DNA of 64,000 nucleotides. Origin: Streptomyces shenzhenensis. GTDB taxonomy: Bacteria > Actinomycetota > Actinomycetes > Streptomycetales > Streptomycetaceae. Shown one piece after another: positions 35,109-44,451 of the stretch (position 1 is the stretch's first letter; every line of letters starts with the position of its first letter). Position numbers and translations under genes: made by a program. Below the pieces are notes generated by a model. It was not told the DNA's origin. It saw only the letters and a program-made list of their open reading frames with translations, and searched no databases. The DNA lies in the NCBI RefSeq assembly GCF_021462265.1, contig NZ_JAJONF010000033.1, positions 47,775 through 111,774 on the forward strand. Reading direction: 5' to 3'.

Positions 35109-36991
35109 CCCGAGAGGACCTCCGCCGTCCGCGGCGCACCGCCCGCCGCGTACCGCTCCCACCACACGGCCGCGCACAACAGCCCGAACACGGCGAGCCC
35201 CCGGTCACGCCGGCCGTGCACGTGCTCGGCGACGAGGCGGTCCGCCGTCCGCCGGTCGAAGACGTCGTCGAACAGCGGGGACCGCCGTACTTCGGTCCAC
35301 AGCCGGTCGCCGTGCTCACGCAGCAACGACCGCACCGGCGCCCCGAATCCCGTCTTGGGGCGCCGGGCGACGAACTCCGGGACGCCGGAGGCCACCGCGG
35401 CCGCGCGGAACCGCGCCTTGCCGTCTCCCAGCCGCAGTTGCTCCTCCGCGACGGCGCCGAGCGCGGCGGCCACCACCGGCTCCCCCAGGAACGGAACCCG
35501 CAGTTCGACGCTCGCGCGCATCGACGCGCGGTCGCCGTAGAGCAGGTTCAGTCCCGGCAGGAACAGTCGCCGGTCGCACTCCGCCAGCGCCGCGAGAGGC
35601 GTCCCGCCCGCGGCGAGCACGGCGCCCGCCACCTCACGGTGCCGCTCGGTGACCGCGTCCAGACCCACGACCGGCGACAGTGCCGCCCACTCCCGCCCGG
35701 AGTAGTACGCCTGCGTCGCCCACGACCAGTCGAGGGCACCGAGCTGCAGCAACCGCCCGAACTTGTCCGCGCGACCCCGGTAGCGCCGGGGCGCGGGAAC
35801 CCGGGTGACGGCCCCGAGGGCGGGGCGCGTCCAGGTGGGGAACCGTTGCAGCAGCAGTACGGCCTGGTAGCGCTCGTAGCCCAGGAACAGCTCCTCGACG
35901 CCCAGCCCCGACAACAGCACGGTCGCCTCGGCGCGGGCCGCACGGGAGAGCTGCATGAGGGCGACGGCGGCGGGGTCGCCGAACGGCAGCTCCATGGTGG
36001 TCACCAGCTCAGGGATCCGGCGCAGCACGTCGACGTCGAGGTCGACCCAGCCCAGCCGCAGGCCCAGCCGGCGGGCCACCCGGGCGGCGTAGGGCGCGTC
36101 GTCCTCGAACGGCTCCGCGGTGGCCACGGCGGGGCGCGGCCTGGCGGCGAAGGCGGGTCCGGTGAAGCCCTCCCTGCGAAGCTCGACGCCCAGCCAGGTG
36201 CTGTCCAGGCCTCCGCTGAGCAGCAGTCCCACCTTCACATCGGCCCGCACCTGGCGCGCGATCGACTCACGGACGGCGGCGCCGACGTCCGCGGCGGGCG
36301 CGAGGGCGGGAGCGCGCCACCAGGCCGACGCCTCGTCGTACCCGGGCGCGCGCCGGGACAGCACCGTCCCGGCCGGTACCGTGCGCACGCGCTGCCAGCC
36401 GGTACGGGGCGGCGGCGTCCACAGGAACATCGCGCCCTGCGCGACCGCGACCGGGTCGGCGTCTCCCGTCAGCCCCGCCACCCGCAGCGGTTCGATCTCG
36501 CTGGCGAGCCCGGTCATCCGCCCGGCCGCGTCCACCGCCTCGTACAGCGGCTTGACGCCCAGCCGGTCACGTCCGTAACGCACCTGCCCGTCGGGCAGGA
36601 CGAGGGCGAAGGCGAACATGCCGTCCACCTGATCGAGCAGGTGCGGCGCGTCCGGCTGCAGCAGCAGTTCGTACAGGACCTCGGTGTCGCCCTCGGTCGT
36701 GAACGTCACATGGCGCTTCCGCAGCAGCTCGCGCAGCCGCGGCGCGTTGTAGATCTCGCCGTTGTAGACCAGCGTGCCCCGCCCGGGGGATCCGAAGGGC
36801 TGGTCGCTCCTCTCGTCGAGGTCCACCACGGCCAGGCGGCGGAAGTGCAGCTCCGCGTGCCAGTTCCGGCCGCCGAGGTCCGCGTGTCCGCCCGCATCGG
36901 GGCCGCGGTGGGCGATCACCGTGCACGGATCCGGGTGCGCCGGCCGACCGTGCCGCCCGGCGCTGCCCAACAGCACCACGAAACCGCACAT
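35084..36991 (-). CDS. Asparagine synthetase (glutamine-hydrolysing)-like amidotransferase
   Basis: A 635-residue enzyme with an N-terminal class II glutaminase domain (Cys2 nucleophile in MCGFVV, IAHRGPDAGG, LVYNGEIYN) and a synthetase domain with the PP-loop SGGLDS (259-264). The usual SGDGGDELF block reads SGLGVEELFLGYERY, so the substrate site may differ from true AsnB. In surface-polysaccharide clusters such homologues (e.g. WbpS) amidate uronic acid residues; amidation of the ManNAcA made by WecB/WecC is my inference. The start overlaps the oxidoreductase stop by ATGA. Confidence 0.85.
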   Translation of the reverse strand: MCGFVVLLGSAGRHGRPAHPDPCTVIAHRGPDAGGHADLGGRNWHAELHFRRLAVVDLDERSDQPFGSPGRGTLVYNGEIYNAPRLRELLRKRHVTFTTEGDTEVLYELLLQPDAPHLLDQVDGMFAFALVLPDGQVRYGRDRLGVKPLYEAVDAAGRMTGLASEIEPLRVAGLTGDADPVAVAQGAMFLWTPPPRTGWQRVRTVPAGTVLSRRAPGYDEASAWWRAPALAPAADVGAAVRESIARQVRADVKVGLLLSGGLDSTWLGVELRREGFTGPAFAARPRPAVATAEPFEDDAPYAARVARRLGLRLGWVDLDVDVLRRIPELVTTMELPFGDPAAVALMQLSRAARAEATVLLSGLGVEELFLGYERYQAVLLLQRFPTWTRPALGAVTRVPAPRRYRGRADKFGRLLQLGALDWSWATQAYYSGREWAALSPVVGLDAVTERHREVAGAVLAAGGTPLAALAECDRRLFLPGLNLLYGDRASMRASVELRVPFLGEPVVAAALGAVAEEQLRLGDGKARFRAAAVASGVPEFVARRPKTGFGAPVRSLLREHGDRLWTEVRRSPLFDDVFDRRTADRLVAEHVHGRRDRGLAVFGLLCAAVWWERYAAGGAPRTAEVLSGYEAAGVA

Positions 36992-39267
36992 CAGAGCACC
37001 GTGGCCGAAGCGGAGCCGCCAGTGCGCCGACCCGGTCCCGGGACCGCGGTCCCGGGACCGGGTGGGGGGCACCCCAGTGCCCTGGCCAGAGCCGGGGTGG
37101 CCGGGGTGGTCTCCACGACGCGGCCCTCGCTGAGCGAACCGGCCGCGCGACAGGCGACGAGGGAACTCCACAGCGCCGACGCGAAGTCGGCGGCGGCGGT
37201 GTCCGGCTCGTCGAGGGGCTCGTCGCGGACGCGGCGCAGGAACGAGCGCATCTCGGCGGCGTGGCCCTTGGGCGCGCCCCGGTACTTCGTCGTGGCCGCC
37301 CGTCCCCCCTTCCACACGGTGAGCGAGCGGAAGTCCTCGATCCTGGCCGCCATCCCGTCGGTGGCCACTTCCAGGAGTTCCTTCGGGGCCCCGGGAGCCG
37401 TCAGCCCCCCGTACACGATCGAGGCGGACGACCCGTCGTCGTAGGTGAGGTGGAGGGTGACGCTCTGTGCGGTGGCCGGGTCCGTGGAGTCCACGCCGAC
37501 GGCCCGTACGGCAAGCGGCCTGCCGGGGACCAGAAAGCCCGCGGTGTCGATGAAGTGGCACACCTCCCCGAGCAGCCGGCCCCCCTGCCGGGGGTCGAAG
37601 TACCAGTGGTCGGCCGGGAGCCGGCCCGCGAACACCCGGTGGACGAGTTGGAGTGGCGCGCCCACGGGGAGCGCGGCGCGCAGGTCCCGCACCGAGGGGG
37701 CGAACCGCCGGTTGAACCCGGCCATCGCCGGCGCGCCGGAGGCCAGCCACGCGTCCGCGAGGTCCTCCAGTTCCGTCTCGGTCAGCCCCAGGGGCTTCTC
37801 GCAGAACAGAGCCGCACCGCCGCGCAGCGCCTGCGCCGCGTACCGGCCGTGGCTGTCGTGGCGGCTGAGCACCAGTACGCAGTCCGCGTCGCCCGACGCG
37901 AGACCGGCCTCGACGCTCTCCGCGACGGTACGGAAGCCCCAGCGTCGGCCCTGATGCGCGGCGGACAGTCCGCGTCCGCCGGCCACCCACGAGAACGCGA
38001 CGCCGGCCTCCCGTTTCAGCGCGGGAAAGAGCGTCCTCGTGGCGAAGTTGCCGGCGCCGACGGCCGCGATCCGTACCGTGCCGCGCGGGGCGGTCCAGGT
38101 CCGGGGAACCGTCAGCGGTGCCGCGGGCAGCGGGAGCTGCGCCGTGCCGGGGTAGCGCAGCAGCAGGGCCACGCTGCGGCCGGTGCCGGAGGGCTTGAGC
38201 GCCTCGTACGCCTCGGCCGCGTCCTCGACGGCGAAGACCCGCGGCCTGAGCCGGGCGAAGTCCACCGCGCCGGTTTTGAGGAGCCGGAGCACCTCGGCGA
38301 GGTTGCGCCGTTCCGTCCAGGGGACGTAGCCCTCGGGGTACGGGTGGCCGCCTTCTTCGAAACGGGGGTCGTACCGGCCGGGCCCGTAGGACCGCGCATA
38401 ACGGATCGACAGTTCCTTGTGGTAGTACGACGACCGCGGCGGCGCGACAGCCACGTCGCCGACGACCACCACCGTCGCGCGGTCACGGGCGAGGCGTCCG
38501 GCGAACTCGACAGGGTCGCAGCTGGAGGTGGCGGCGGTGACGAGCACGGCGTCCGCGCCGGCGCCGGCCCAGTTCCCGGAGACGGCGCCGGGCGGATCTG
38601 CCGCGGCACGCGGAAGGGCCACGAGCCCCGCCGACTCGGCCAGCGCCACCATGGCGGGGTCGGGATCGATCCCCAGGGCGTCGTATCCGTAGGCCCGTAG
38701 CAGGTGGAGCGTGATCTGCCCGACCAGGCCCAGCCCGATGACGGCGATCCGCGAGCCCGGAGCCGCCTCGGCCTGGTGGATGCCCTGCAGCGCGATCGCG
38801 CCGACCGTGGCGAAGGCGGCCCACTGGGTGTCCACACCGTCGGGCACGGGCACCACGAGGTTGCGGGGCACGGCGACGATCTCCGCGTGCGACGCGTAGC
38901 GGGCCCCGGCGGCGGCCACCCGCATACCGGGGCGGATGTCGCCGACTCCCCGGCCCGTCCCGAGGACCGTGCCGGCACAGGAGTACCCGAGCTGAACCGG
39001 ACGGTCCAGGCGGTCCTGGACCGTCCGATAAGTGTCGGCGAGTCCCGTCCGCTTCACGCTGTCGAGCACCTGTGCCACCTGCTCGGGTCGCTGCCGCGCC
39101 TTGCCGACCAGGCTCTGCGCTCCGGTCGAGACGGTGGCCCGCTCCGTACCGGCGCTGATGAGCGACCAGTCGTTGCGGATCACCACCATTCCCGGGGCCG
39201 TTTCGGGGGCGGGAATGTCCCCCACCGTGATGGCACCGGTACGCGGGGACAGGAGGACTGTTTTCAT
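36991..39267 (-). CDS. Bi-domain oxidoreductase (zinc-type dehydrogenase fused to Gfo/Idh/MocA)
   Basis: A 758-residue fusion. Residues ~1-380 are a medium-chain alcohol dehydrogenase-like domain (LGYSCAGTVLGTGRGV, GSRIAVIGLGLVGQITLHLL) that seems to lack the usual structural zinc cysteines. Residues ~405-745 are a Gfo/Idh/MocA NAD(P)-dependent domain (RIAAVGAGNFATRTLFPAL, FCEKPLGLTETELEDL, GGRLLGEVCHFIDT). This fusion recurs next to asparagine-synthetase-like genes in polysaccharide clusters; the sugar substrate is unknown. The ATG at 39267 follows AGGA closely. Overlapping ATGA with the amidotransferase shows one operon. Confidence 0.85.
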   Translation of the reverse strand: MKTVLLSPRTGAITVGDIPAPETAPGMVVIRNDWSLISAGTERATVSTGAQSLVGKARQRPEQVAQVLDSVKRTGLADTYRTVQDRLDRPVQLGYSCAGTVLGTGRGVGDIRPGMRVAAAGARYASHAEIVAVPRNLVVPVPDGVDTQWAAFATVGAIALQGIHQAEAAPGSRIAVIGLGLVGQITLHLLRAYGYDALGIDPDPAMVALAESAGLVALPRAAADPPGAVSGNWAGAGADAVLVTAATSSCDPVEFAGRLARDRATVVVVGDVAVAPPRSSYYHKELSIRYARSYGPGRYDPRFEEGGHPYPEGYVPWTERRNLAEVLRLLKTGAVDFARLRPRVFAVEDAAEAYEALKPSGTGRSVALLLRYPGTAQLPLPAAPLTVPRTWTAPRGTVRIAAVGAGNFATRTLFPALKREAGVAFSWVAGGRGLSAAHQGRRWGFRTVAESVEAGLASGDADCVLVLSRHDSHGRYAAQALRGGAALFCEKPLGLTETELEDLADAWLASGAPAMAGFNRRFAPSVRDLRAALPVGAPLQLVHRVFAGRLPADHWYFDPRQGGRLLGEVCHFIDTAGFLVPGRPLAVRAVGVDSTDPATAQSVTLHLTYDDGSSASIVYGGLTAPGAPKELLEVATDGMAARIEDFRSLTVWKGGRAATTKYRGAPKGHAAEMRSFLRRVRDEPLDEPDTAAADFASALWSSLVACRAAGSLSEGRVVETTPATPALARALGCPPPGPGTAVPGPGRRTGGSASATVL

Positions 39268-39488
39268 TTCCTGCCTTACGGGAGGGGATTGCGGCCCACC
39301 ACGCACTGTAGGGAGGCCGGTTCACCGGCACGTGTCCGTGTCCTGCCGAACGGACCAGACGGCGGAACATCTCCATGCGGCCGGGTGAACACGGCTCCGG
39401 CATGGCGGGCGTCGGCGCGGAATACCGCTTCGCTGGTGCCCGCGGAGCGCCCCGTCCGCAGGCCGGGGCCGCTCGGAAGGAGACTCGG

Positions 39489-40817
39489 TTGAAGCGACTG
39501 ATGGTCGTCTACGGAACGAGACCGGAGGCCATCAAAATGGCTCCGGTCGTCGAAGCACTCGACCGGTCCACGATGTTCCGGCCGACGGTGACCGTGACCG
39601 CCCAGCACCGCGGGCTGCTCGACCAGGTGCACGCGTTGTTCGGCATCCGCGCCGATCACGACCTGGACATCCTCAGTCCGCGCCAGTCCCTCGCCGACAT
39701 CACCGTGCGCGTCCTCGACGGACTGTGCCCCCTGCTGCAGAGCGAACGCCCGGATGCGGTTCTGGTCCAGGGCGACACGACGACCGCGTTCGCCGGGGCG
39801 CTCGCCGCCTTCTACACCAAGACCGCCGTGGTCCACCTGGAGGCGGGGCTGCGCACGGACGACCGGTACTCGCCGTACCCCGAGGAGATCAACCGCCGGC
39901 TTGCGACGCAACTGGCGTCCCTCCACCTGGCGCCCACCCGGCACGCGCGGGCGAACCTGCTCCGGGAGGGGGTCCCCGCGTCGTCCGTCGTGGTCACCGG
40001 GAACACGGTCATCGACGCCCTGCGCTGGGCGGTCGGCCGGAAGACCCCGTACGGGGACCCGGCGCTGGCCGACCTGGACGACACCGGCCGCCGGGTCCTG
40101 CTGGTGACGGCCCATCGCCGTGAGTCGTGGGGGACCGGAATGACATCCATCGGCGGTGCCCTCGCCGATCTCGCCCGCACCGAACCCGGACTTCTCATCG
40201 TGTTCCCGCTGCACCCCAACCCGGTGGTGCGAGAGGCGATCCTGCCGCAGGTGGCGGGCCTTGAGGGGGTGCGCCTGACGGAACCACTCGATTACGGCGC
40301 GTTCGCCCGGCTGATGAACCGTGCGCACCTGATCCTGACCGACAGCGGAGGCGTCCAGGAGGAAGGGCCGGGTCTGGGCAAGCCCGTGCTGGTCATGCGG
40401 GACACCACGGAGCGTCCGGAAGCCCTGCGGGCCGGCACCAGCCGCCTGGTGGGCACGGACCGCGACCGCATCGTGAAGGAGGTACGGCGGCTCCTGCACG
40501 ACCGGAGCGCCTATGCCGCGATGGCCAAGGCCGTCAACCCGTACGGTGACGGCCGTGCCGCGGACCGTGCCGTCCGGGCGATCGGACACTGGATGGGGCT
40601 GTGCGGACGCCCGGCGGAGTTCGGCTGCGCGCCGGACCCGGCAAAGATGCCGGCGTCAGTGCCACAGGCCGCGGGTGTCGAACACGGCCTTGCCACGCAG
40701 CGCGGTCCGTTTGACGCCACGGAAGGCTTCGTGGTCCACGAGCAGCACGACGATGTCGGCGTCCCGCACGGCCTTGGTGACGTCGACGAGTTCGACCGTG
40801 TCCGTGCGTGCCAGTGA
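39489..40817 (+). CDS. wecB: UDP-N-acetylglucosamine 2-epimerase (non-hydrolysing), C-terminally extended
   Basis: A 442-residue protein. Residues 1-~380 are a GT-B-fold epimerase converting UDP-GlcNAc to UDP-ManNAc: MVVYGTRPEAIKMAPV, VVHLEAGLRTDDRYSPYPEE, VTAHRRESWGTG and ILTDSGGVQEEGPGLGKPVL. The TTG at 39489 is chosen because AAGGAG lies 7 bases before it. Family members end near residue 370-380; here the frame stays open about 60 more codons (from CAPDPAKMPA on) and covers 162 bases of the convergent wecC gene's end. The extension is probably non-functional. Confidence 0.9.
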   Translation: MKRLMVVYGTRPEAIKMAPVVEALDRSTMFRPTVTVTAQHRGLLDQVHALFGIRADHDLDILSPRQSLADITVRVLDGLCPLLQSERPDAVLVQGDTTTAFAGALAAFYTKTAVVHLEAGLRTDDRYSPYPEEINRRLATQLASLHLAPTRHARANLLREGVPASSVVVTGNTVIDALRWAVGRKTPYGDPALADLDDTGRRVLLVTAHRRESWGTGMTSIGGALADLARTEPGLLIVFPLHPNPVVREAILPQVAGLEGVRLTEPLDYGAFARLMNRAHLILTDSGGVQEEGPGLGKPVLVMRDTTERPEALRAGTSRLVGTDRDRIVKEVRRLLHDRSAYAAMAKAVNPYGDGRAADRAVRAIGHWMGLCGRPAEFGCAPDPAKMPASVPQAAGVEHGLATQRGPFDATEGFVVHEQHDDVGVPHGLGDVDEFDRVRACQ

Positions 40818-41897
40818 CTCGGGCAGTTCCCCGATGTGCGGCTCGGCGACCAGCAGCCGGCCCACCTGACGCTCGGCGAGCCGCGTGGCGATATGGAGGG
40901 CGGGGCTCTCCCGCAGGTCGTCGATGTTCGCCTTGAAGGCCAGGCCGAGACACGCGATCACGGGGTCCTTGAACCGCTCGGCGGTCCGGACGATCTCACC
41001 GAGCACGTAGTCCGGCCGCTCGTCGTTGACTTCACGGGCGAGCCGGACGAGCCGCGCCTGCCGGGGCGCGGCGGAGACGATGAACCAGGGGTCCACGGCG
41101 ATGCAGTGCCCGCCGACCCCCGGCCCGGGACGCAGGATGTCGACGCGGGGGTGCCGGTTGGCCAGGTCGATGACGTCTCCCACGTCGATGCCGAGCTGGT
41201 CGCAGACAGTGGCCAGCTCGTTGGCGAAGGCGATGTTGACGTCCCGGAAGGCGTTCTCGCTGAGCTTGGCCATCTCCGCGGTCGTGGCATCGGTGAGCAG
41301 GCACTCCCCCTTGGCGAACACCTGGTACAGGGCGCGCGCCCGCTCGGCGCAGCCCTCGCCGACGCCGCCGACGACCCGGTCGTTGGTCACGATCTCGATC
41401 ATCGTCCGGCCCGGCAGGACACGTTCGGGACAGTGCGCGACCCGCACGTCCGGCGCGTCCGCCGTCCCGTGCGGGAACGTGAGGTCGGGCCGGTACTTGC
41501 CCAGCCACCGGGACAGCTCCACGGTGGTTCCGGGCGGCGAGGTGGACTCCAGGATGACGAGGTCGCCCGCCTTGAGTACCTCGGCCACCGAGGCGGCGGC
41601 GGCACGCACATACGACAGGTCCGCCGTGTGATCCTCCTGAAGCGGGGTGGGCACCGCGATGATGAAGGCGTCCGCGGGCTCGGGTGTGCCCGTCGCCCGC
41701 AACCGTCCCATGGCCACGGCGCCGCTCACCGCCACGGCCAGGTCGGGCTCGACGAAGGGCACGCGGCCGGCGTTGATGAGGTCGACGGTGACGGGGTTGA
41801 CGTCGACACCGATGACGTCGATGCCGTTGGTGGCGAGGGCGGCGGCGGTGGGCAGGCCGATGTAGCCGAGGCCGATGACGCAGACATTAGAGAACAC
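40656..41897 (-). CDS. wecC: UDP-N-acetyl-D-mannosamine dehydrogenase
   Basis: A 413-residue NAD-dependent UDP-sugar 6-dehydrogenase that oxidises UDP-ManNAc to UDP-ManNAcA. Seen are the N-terminal dinucleotide motif VIGLGYIGLPTAAALA, ILESTSPPGTTVELSRWL, ENAFRDVNIAFANELA, the catalytic Cys in GPGVGGHCIAVDPWF and LAFKANIDDLRESPAL. GTG at 41897 follows AAGGA. Convergent and overlapping with wecB, whose product is its substrate, although the two genes are on opposite strands. Confidence 0.92.
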   Translation of the reverse strand: MFSNVCVIGLGYIGLPTAAALATNGIDVIGVDVNPVTVDLINAGRVPFVEPDLAVAVSGAVAMGRLRATGTPEPADAFIIAVPTPLQEDHTADLSYVRAAAASVAEVLKAGDLVILESTSPPGTTVELSRWLGKYRPDLTFPHGTADAPDVRVAHCPERVLPGRTMIEIVTNDRVVGGVGEGCAERARALYQVFAKGECLLTDATTAEMAKLSENAFRDVNIAFANELATVCDQLGIDVGDVIDLANRHPRVDILRPGPGVGGHCIAVDPWFIVSAAPRQARLVRLAREVNDERPDYVLGEIVRTAERFKDPVIACLGLAFKANIDDLRESPALHIATRLAERQVGRLLVAEPHIGELPESLARTDTVELVDVTKAVRDADIVVLLVDHEAFRGVKRTALRGKAVFDTRGLWH

Positions 41898-42161
41898 TGA
41901 AAGAATTCCTTTTCGGACGTGTCACGGTCGAACGCGCTGACGGTGGCCCGAGGGAAACCAAAAGGTCCGCTACGGGAAGGAATGAATAAATCCCAGCAGA
42001 CCAGCGAGTGGACCATTCGAGCGTCGGAACGTATCAGGTCGGCCAACGATATTCAGGACGGAACCAGTCCGTCCCCCATGCCTTCCGCTCGATCTCCAGC
42101 GGAATACCATGAAAAGAGATTCGCCGCCCGGTGGGAGCCCTGCCCGTGCGGTGCCCCGAAC

Positions 42162-42860
42162 TCAGGTACCGGATTGGCAGACCAGTACTTGCCCCTCGGC
42201 GAAAGCCGACCGCACGTTGGCCGCAGCTCGAGAGATGCCATCGTAGAGCCGGGCCCGAGCGCCCTTTCCAGAGTCGACGTGATAGAAGAACCAACGGTTC
42301 GGGCGCAGCCCGCAGTCCGAGACGAGGCGGGCCAGCGACGCGGGCGTGAAGACGTAGACGTGGTCCGGATGGATGACTTCCAGGCCCGCCAGCGTATTGA
42401 TCATGTTCTTGGCGGCCAATCCGTTGGGTGTCGAGAGGATCAACTCGACTCCGTCTCCCGCTTCCCTCATGAGGGCTGCAAGACCGCGCAAGAACGAGGC
42501 GGCGTCCCTCACGTGTTCGATGACATCCCCTGCCAGTACGACCTCAGGCCTGAACTTGACCAGACCGCTTCTGTCGTTCGGATCTGCGACGTCGGCCACC
42601 GAGTATTCGCCCGGCAGTCGTTCACGCAGACGCTCGATGCCGGCGTGGTCGACGTCCACACCGTGCACATGGGATGCCTCCCGCAAGAGCTTGGCGTGCA
42701 GAATTGACCCGTTGGCCAGTTTCTCGGCCGTCAACGGAGAATCCGCGCAGCCGACGTGGAGGACACGGCGTCCAGCGCAGAGATTCAGCAGCAGGACATC
42801 CCGATCTCTCGCTACCGATGCACTGACAAGCTGCTGAGAAAAGAATCCGGACTTCGGCAC
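42162..42860 (-). CDS. Class I SAM-dependent methyltransferase
   Basis: A 232-residue methyltransferase: motif I VLHVGCADSPLTAEKL, acidic motif II VHGVDVDHAGIERL, VVLAGDVIEHVRDAASFLRG and ELILSTPNGLAAKNMI, like the family 11/UbiG group found in glycan clusters. GTG at 42860 has AGGAG 6 bases before it; the open frame beyond is ignored. Probably acts on a sugar or carrier-linked glycan of the island. The preceding ~380 bases are gene-free. Confidence 0.8.
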   Translation of the reverse strand: MPKSGFFSQQLVSASVARDRDVLLLNLCAGRRVLHVGCADSPLTAEKLANGSILHAKLLREASHVHGVDVDHAGIERLRERLPGEYSVADVADPNDRSGLVKFRPEVVLAGDVIEHVRDAASFLRGLAALMREAGDGVELILSTPNGLAAKNMINTLAGLEVIHPDHVYVFTPASLARLVSDCGLRPNRWFFYHVDSGKGARARLYDGISRAAANVRSAFAEGQVLVCQSGT

Positions 42861-43239
42861 GGCGCTTCTCCTTTTCACCCATCCGCCTGCTCCGGAGAAT
42901 AGCAGCGATTCCCTGACCGTTGAGGTCTGACACACACCACGATTGAAGAGGCATTGAATTTCGCTCCCGGTATTCTCCCTGCATCTCCCCCGGGGCGCCG
43001 TCGCCGTCCTCCCGAGATGCCCGAAGAAGCCGACGAAGTCGACCGCCTTGCCTGTCAGGCCGCTCGGGAGCCGAGGAGGATCCGGAGCGAGACCGGGAGG
43101 CTTCCCTGGCCCTCGTGCCGCGGATCTGACGACACGACCAGGACCGTGACGCCGTCCCCGGTCACGGTCGCAGCTCATCTTCGCGTCGAACGCGAGCGGG
43201 TTCCTTGACGAACGGCACGACGCGCCCAACGTTGAGCGT
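42861..43239. other. Gene-free spacer within the polysaccharide island
   Basis: 380 bases without a recognisable gene, with mixed G+C content. It lies between two minus-strand genes and presumably holds the promoter of the methyltransferase gene and the end of fcl. I see no repeat or terminator. Confidence 0.5.
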
Positions 43240-44211
43240 TCAGAGGCCGGCCGACTCATACCAGGCGTATGTGTCCGCGATTCCGTCGGCTAGCTTGATC
43301 GTCGGAGCCCACCCCAGAGCAGTGATCCTCGAGATGTCGAGGACCTTGCGATACGTACCGTCCGGCTGGCTCGTATCCCATTCGACGGCTCCCTCGTAGC
43401 CCACCACGGACGCCACCAGGTCCGACAGTTCCCTGATGGAGAGATCTTCACCTGTGCCCACGTTGACGGGTGAGTCAGAGTCATATCCCTCCAGCAGCAG
43501 CAGGCACGCCCGCGCCAGGTCGTCGGAGTGCAGGAATTCCCGGCGGGGCTCCCCTGAGCCCCAATTGACCACCTTGGGCGACCGTTCCGTCCGGGCCTGA
43601 TGGAACCTCCGGATCAGAGAGGGCAGAACATGCGAGTGCACGGGGTGAAAGTTGTCTCCGGGCCCGTACAGATTGGTCGGCATAGCGCAGATCCACGGCA
43701 GTCCATGTTGCCGACGGACGGCTCTGACCTGGGTGATTCCGGCGATTTTGGCAACCGCGTACGCCTCATTGGTCGGTTCCAGCTTGCCGGTCAGCAGCGC
43801 CTCTTCACGGATCGGATTTTCGGCGTATTTCGGGTAGATACAACTGGATCCGAGGAAGAGCAGCCACTGCACCCCGTTTCGCAGAGCCGCATCCAGCACG
43901 TTCACCTGAATCATCAGATTGTCGGAGATGAAATCGGTAGGACGGGTGTTATTGGCATTGATGCCGCCCACACGGGCCGCCGCGAGGATCACGACGTGCG
44001 GCCGGTGCTTCGTAAACCATTCGAAGACCGCAGGCCGGTCCCGCAAGTCGAGTTCGGTCGAGGTGGGACCGAGCAGCGAGCTGAAACCTTCGGCCGTAAG
44101 AAGCCTCCACAAGGCCGATCCCACGAGCCCGTTTCTCCCAGCGACGAAAACGGGAGCAGATCGGTCCAACGGACGACAGGTGCCGGTCGGTACCGCATGC
44201 GCAACGCTCAT
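43240..44211 (-). CDS. fcl: GDP-L-fucose synthase
   Basis: A 323-residue short-chain dehydrogenase/reductase with epimerase and reductase activity, turning GDP-4-keto-6-deoxymannose into GDP-L-fucose. Motifs are FVAGRNGLVGSALWRLL (NADP site), LAAARVGGINANNTRP, FLGSSCIYPKYAENPI, the catalytic Tyr/Lys in NEAYAVAKIAG, and NLYGPGDNFHPVHSHVLP. It is divergent from gmd across 240 bases, so the two GDP-fucose genes may share control. It begins with ~20 extra residues (MSVAHAVPTGT). Confidence 0.92.
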   Translation of the reverse strand: MSVAHAVPTGTCRPLDRSAPVFVAGRNGLVGSALWRLLTAEGFSSLLGPTSTELDLRDRPAVFEWFTKHRPHVVILAAARVGGINANNTRPTDFISDNLMIQVNVLDAALRNGVQWLLFLGSSCIYPKYAENPIREEALLTGKLEPTNEAYAVAKIAGITQVRAVRRQHGLPWICAMPTNLYGPGDNFHPVHSHVLPSLIRRFHQARTERSPKVVNWGSGEPRREFLHSDDLARACLLLLEGYDSDSPVNVGTGEDLSIRELSDLVASVVGYEGAVEWDTSQPDGTYRKVLDISRITALGWAPTIKLADGIADTYAWYESAGL

Positions 44212-44451
44212 CTGGGCCTCCTGTCGGACGGGTCAATGCCGCATACTCCGGTTCGGCTGCCACGTCGTCGAGGACCGTCTCACCAGGACGCCGCCGCACG
44301 ACCGTCACTCTATTACCGACGTCCACCATGCAGACACATCGCCATAATTCAGCGAAAGGGATGATGAGATCTCTATTCTGACGTGGGACCAAGAACTATC
44401 AGGAGTGCTGACCGAAGCATTCTATACGACGAAATAACATATGGAGTTGAC

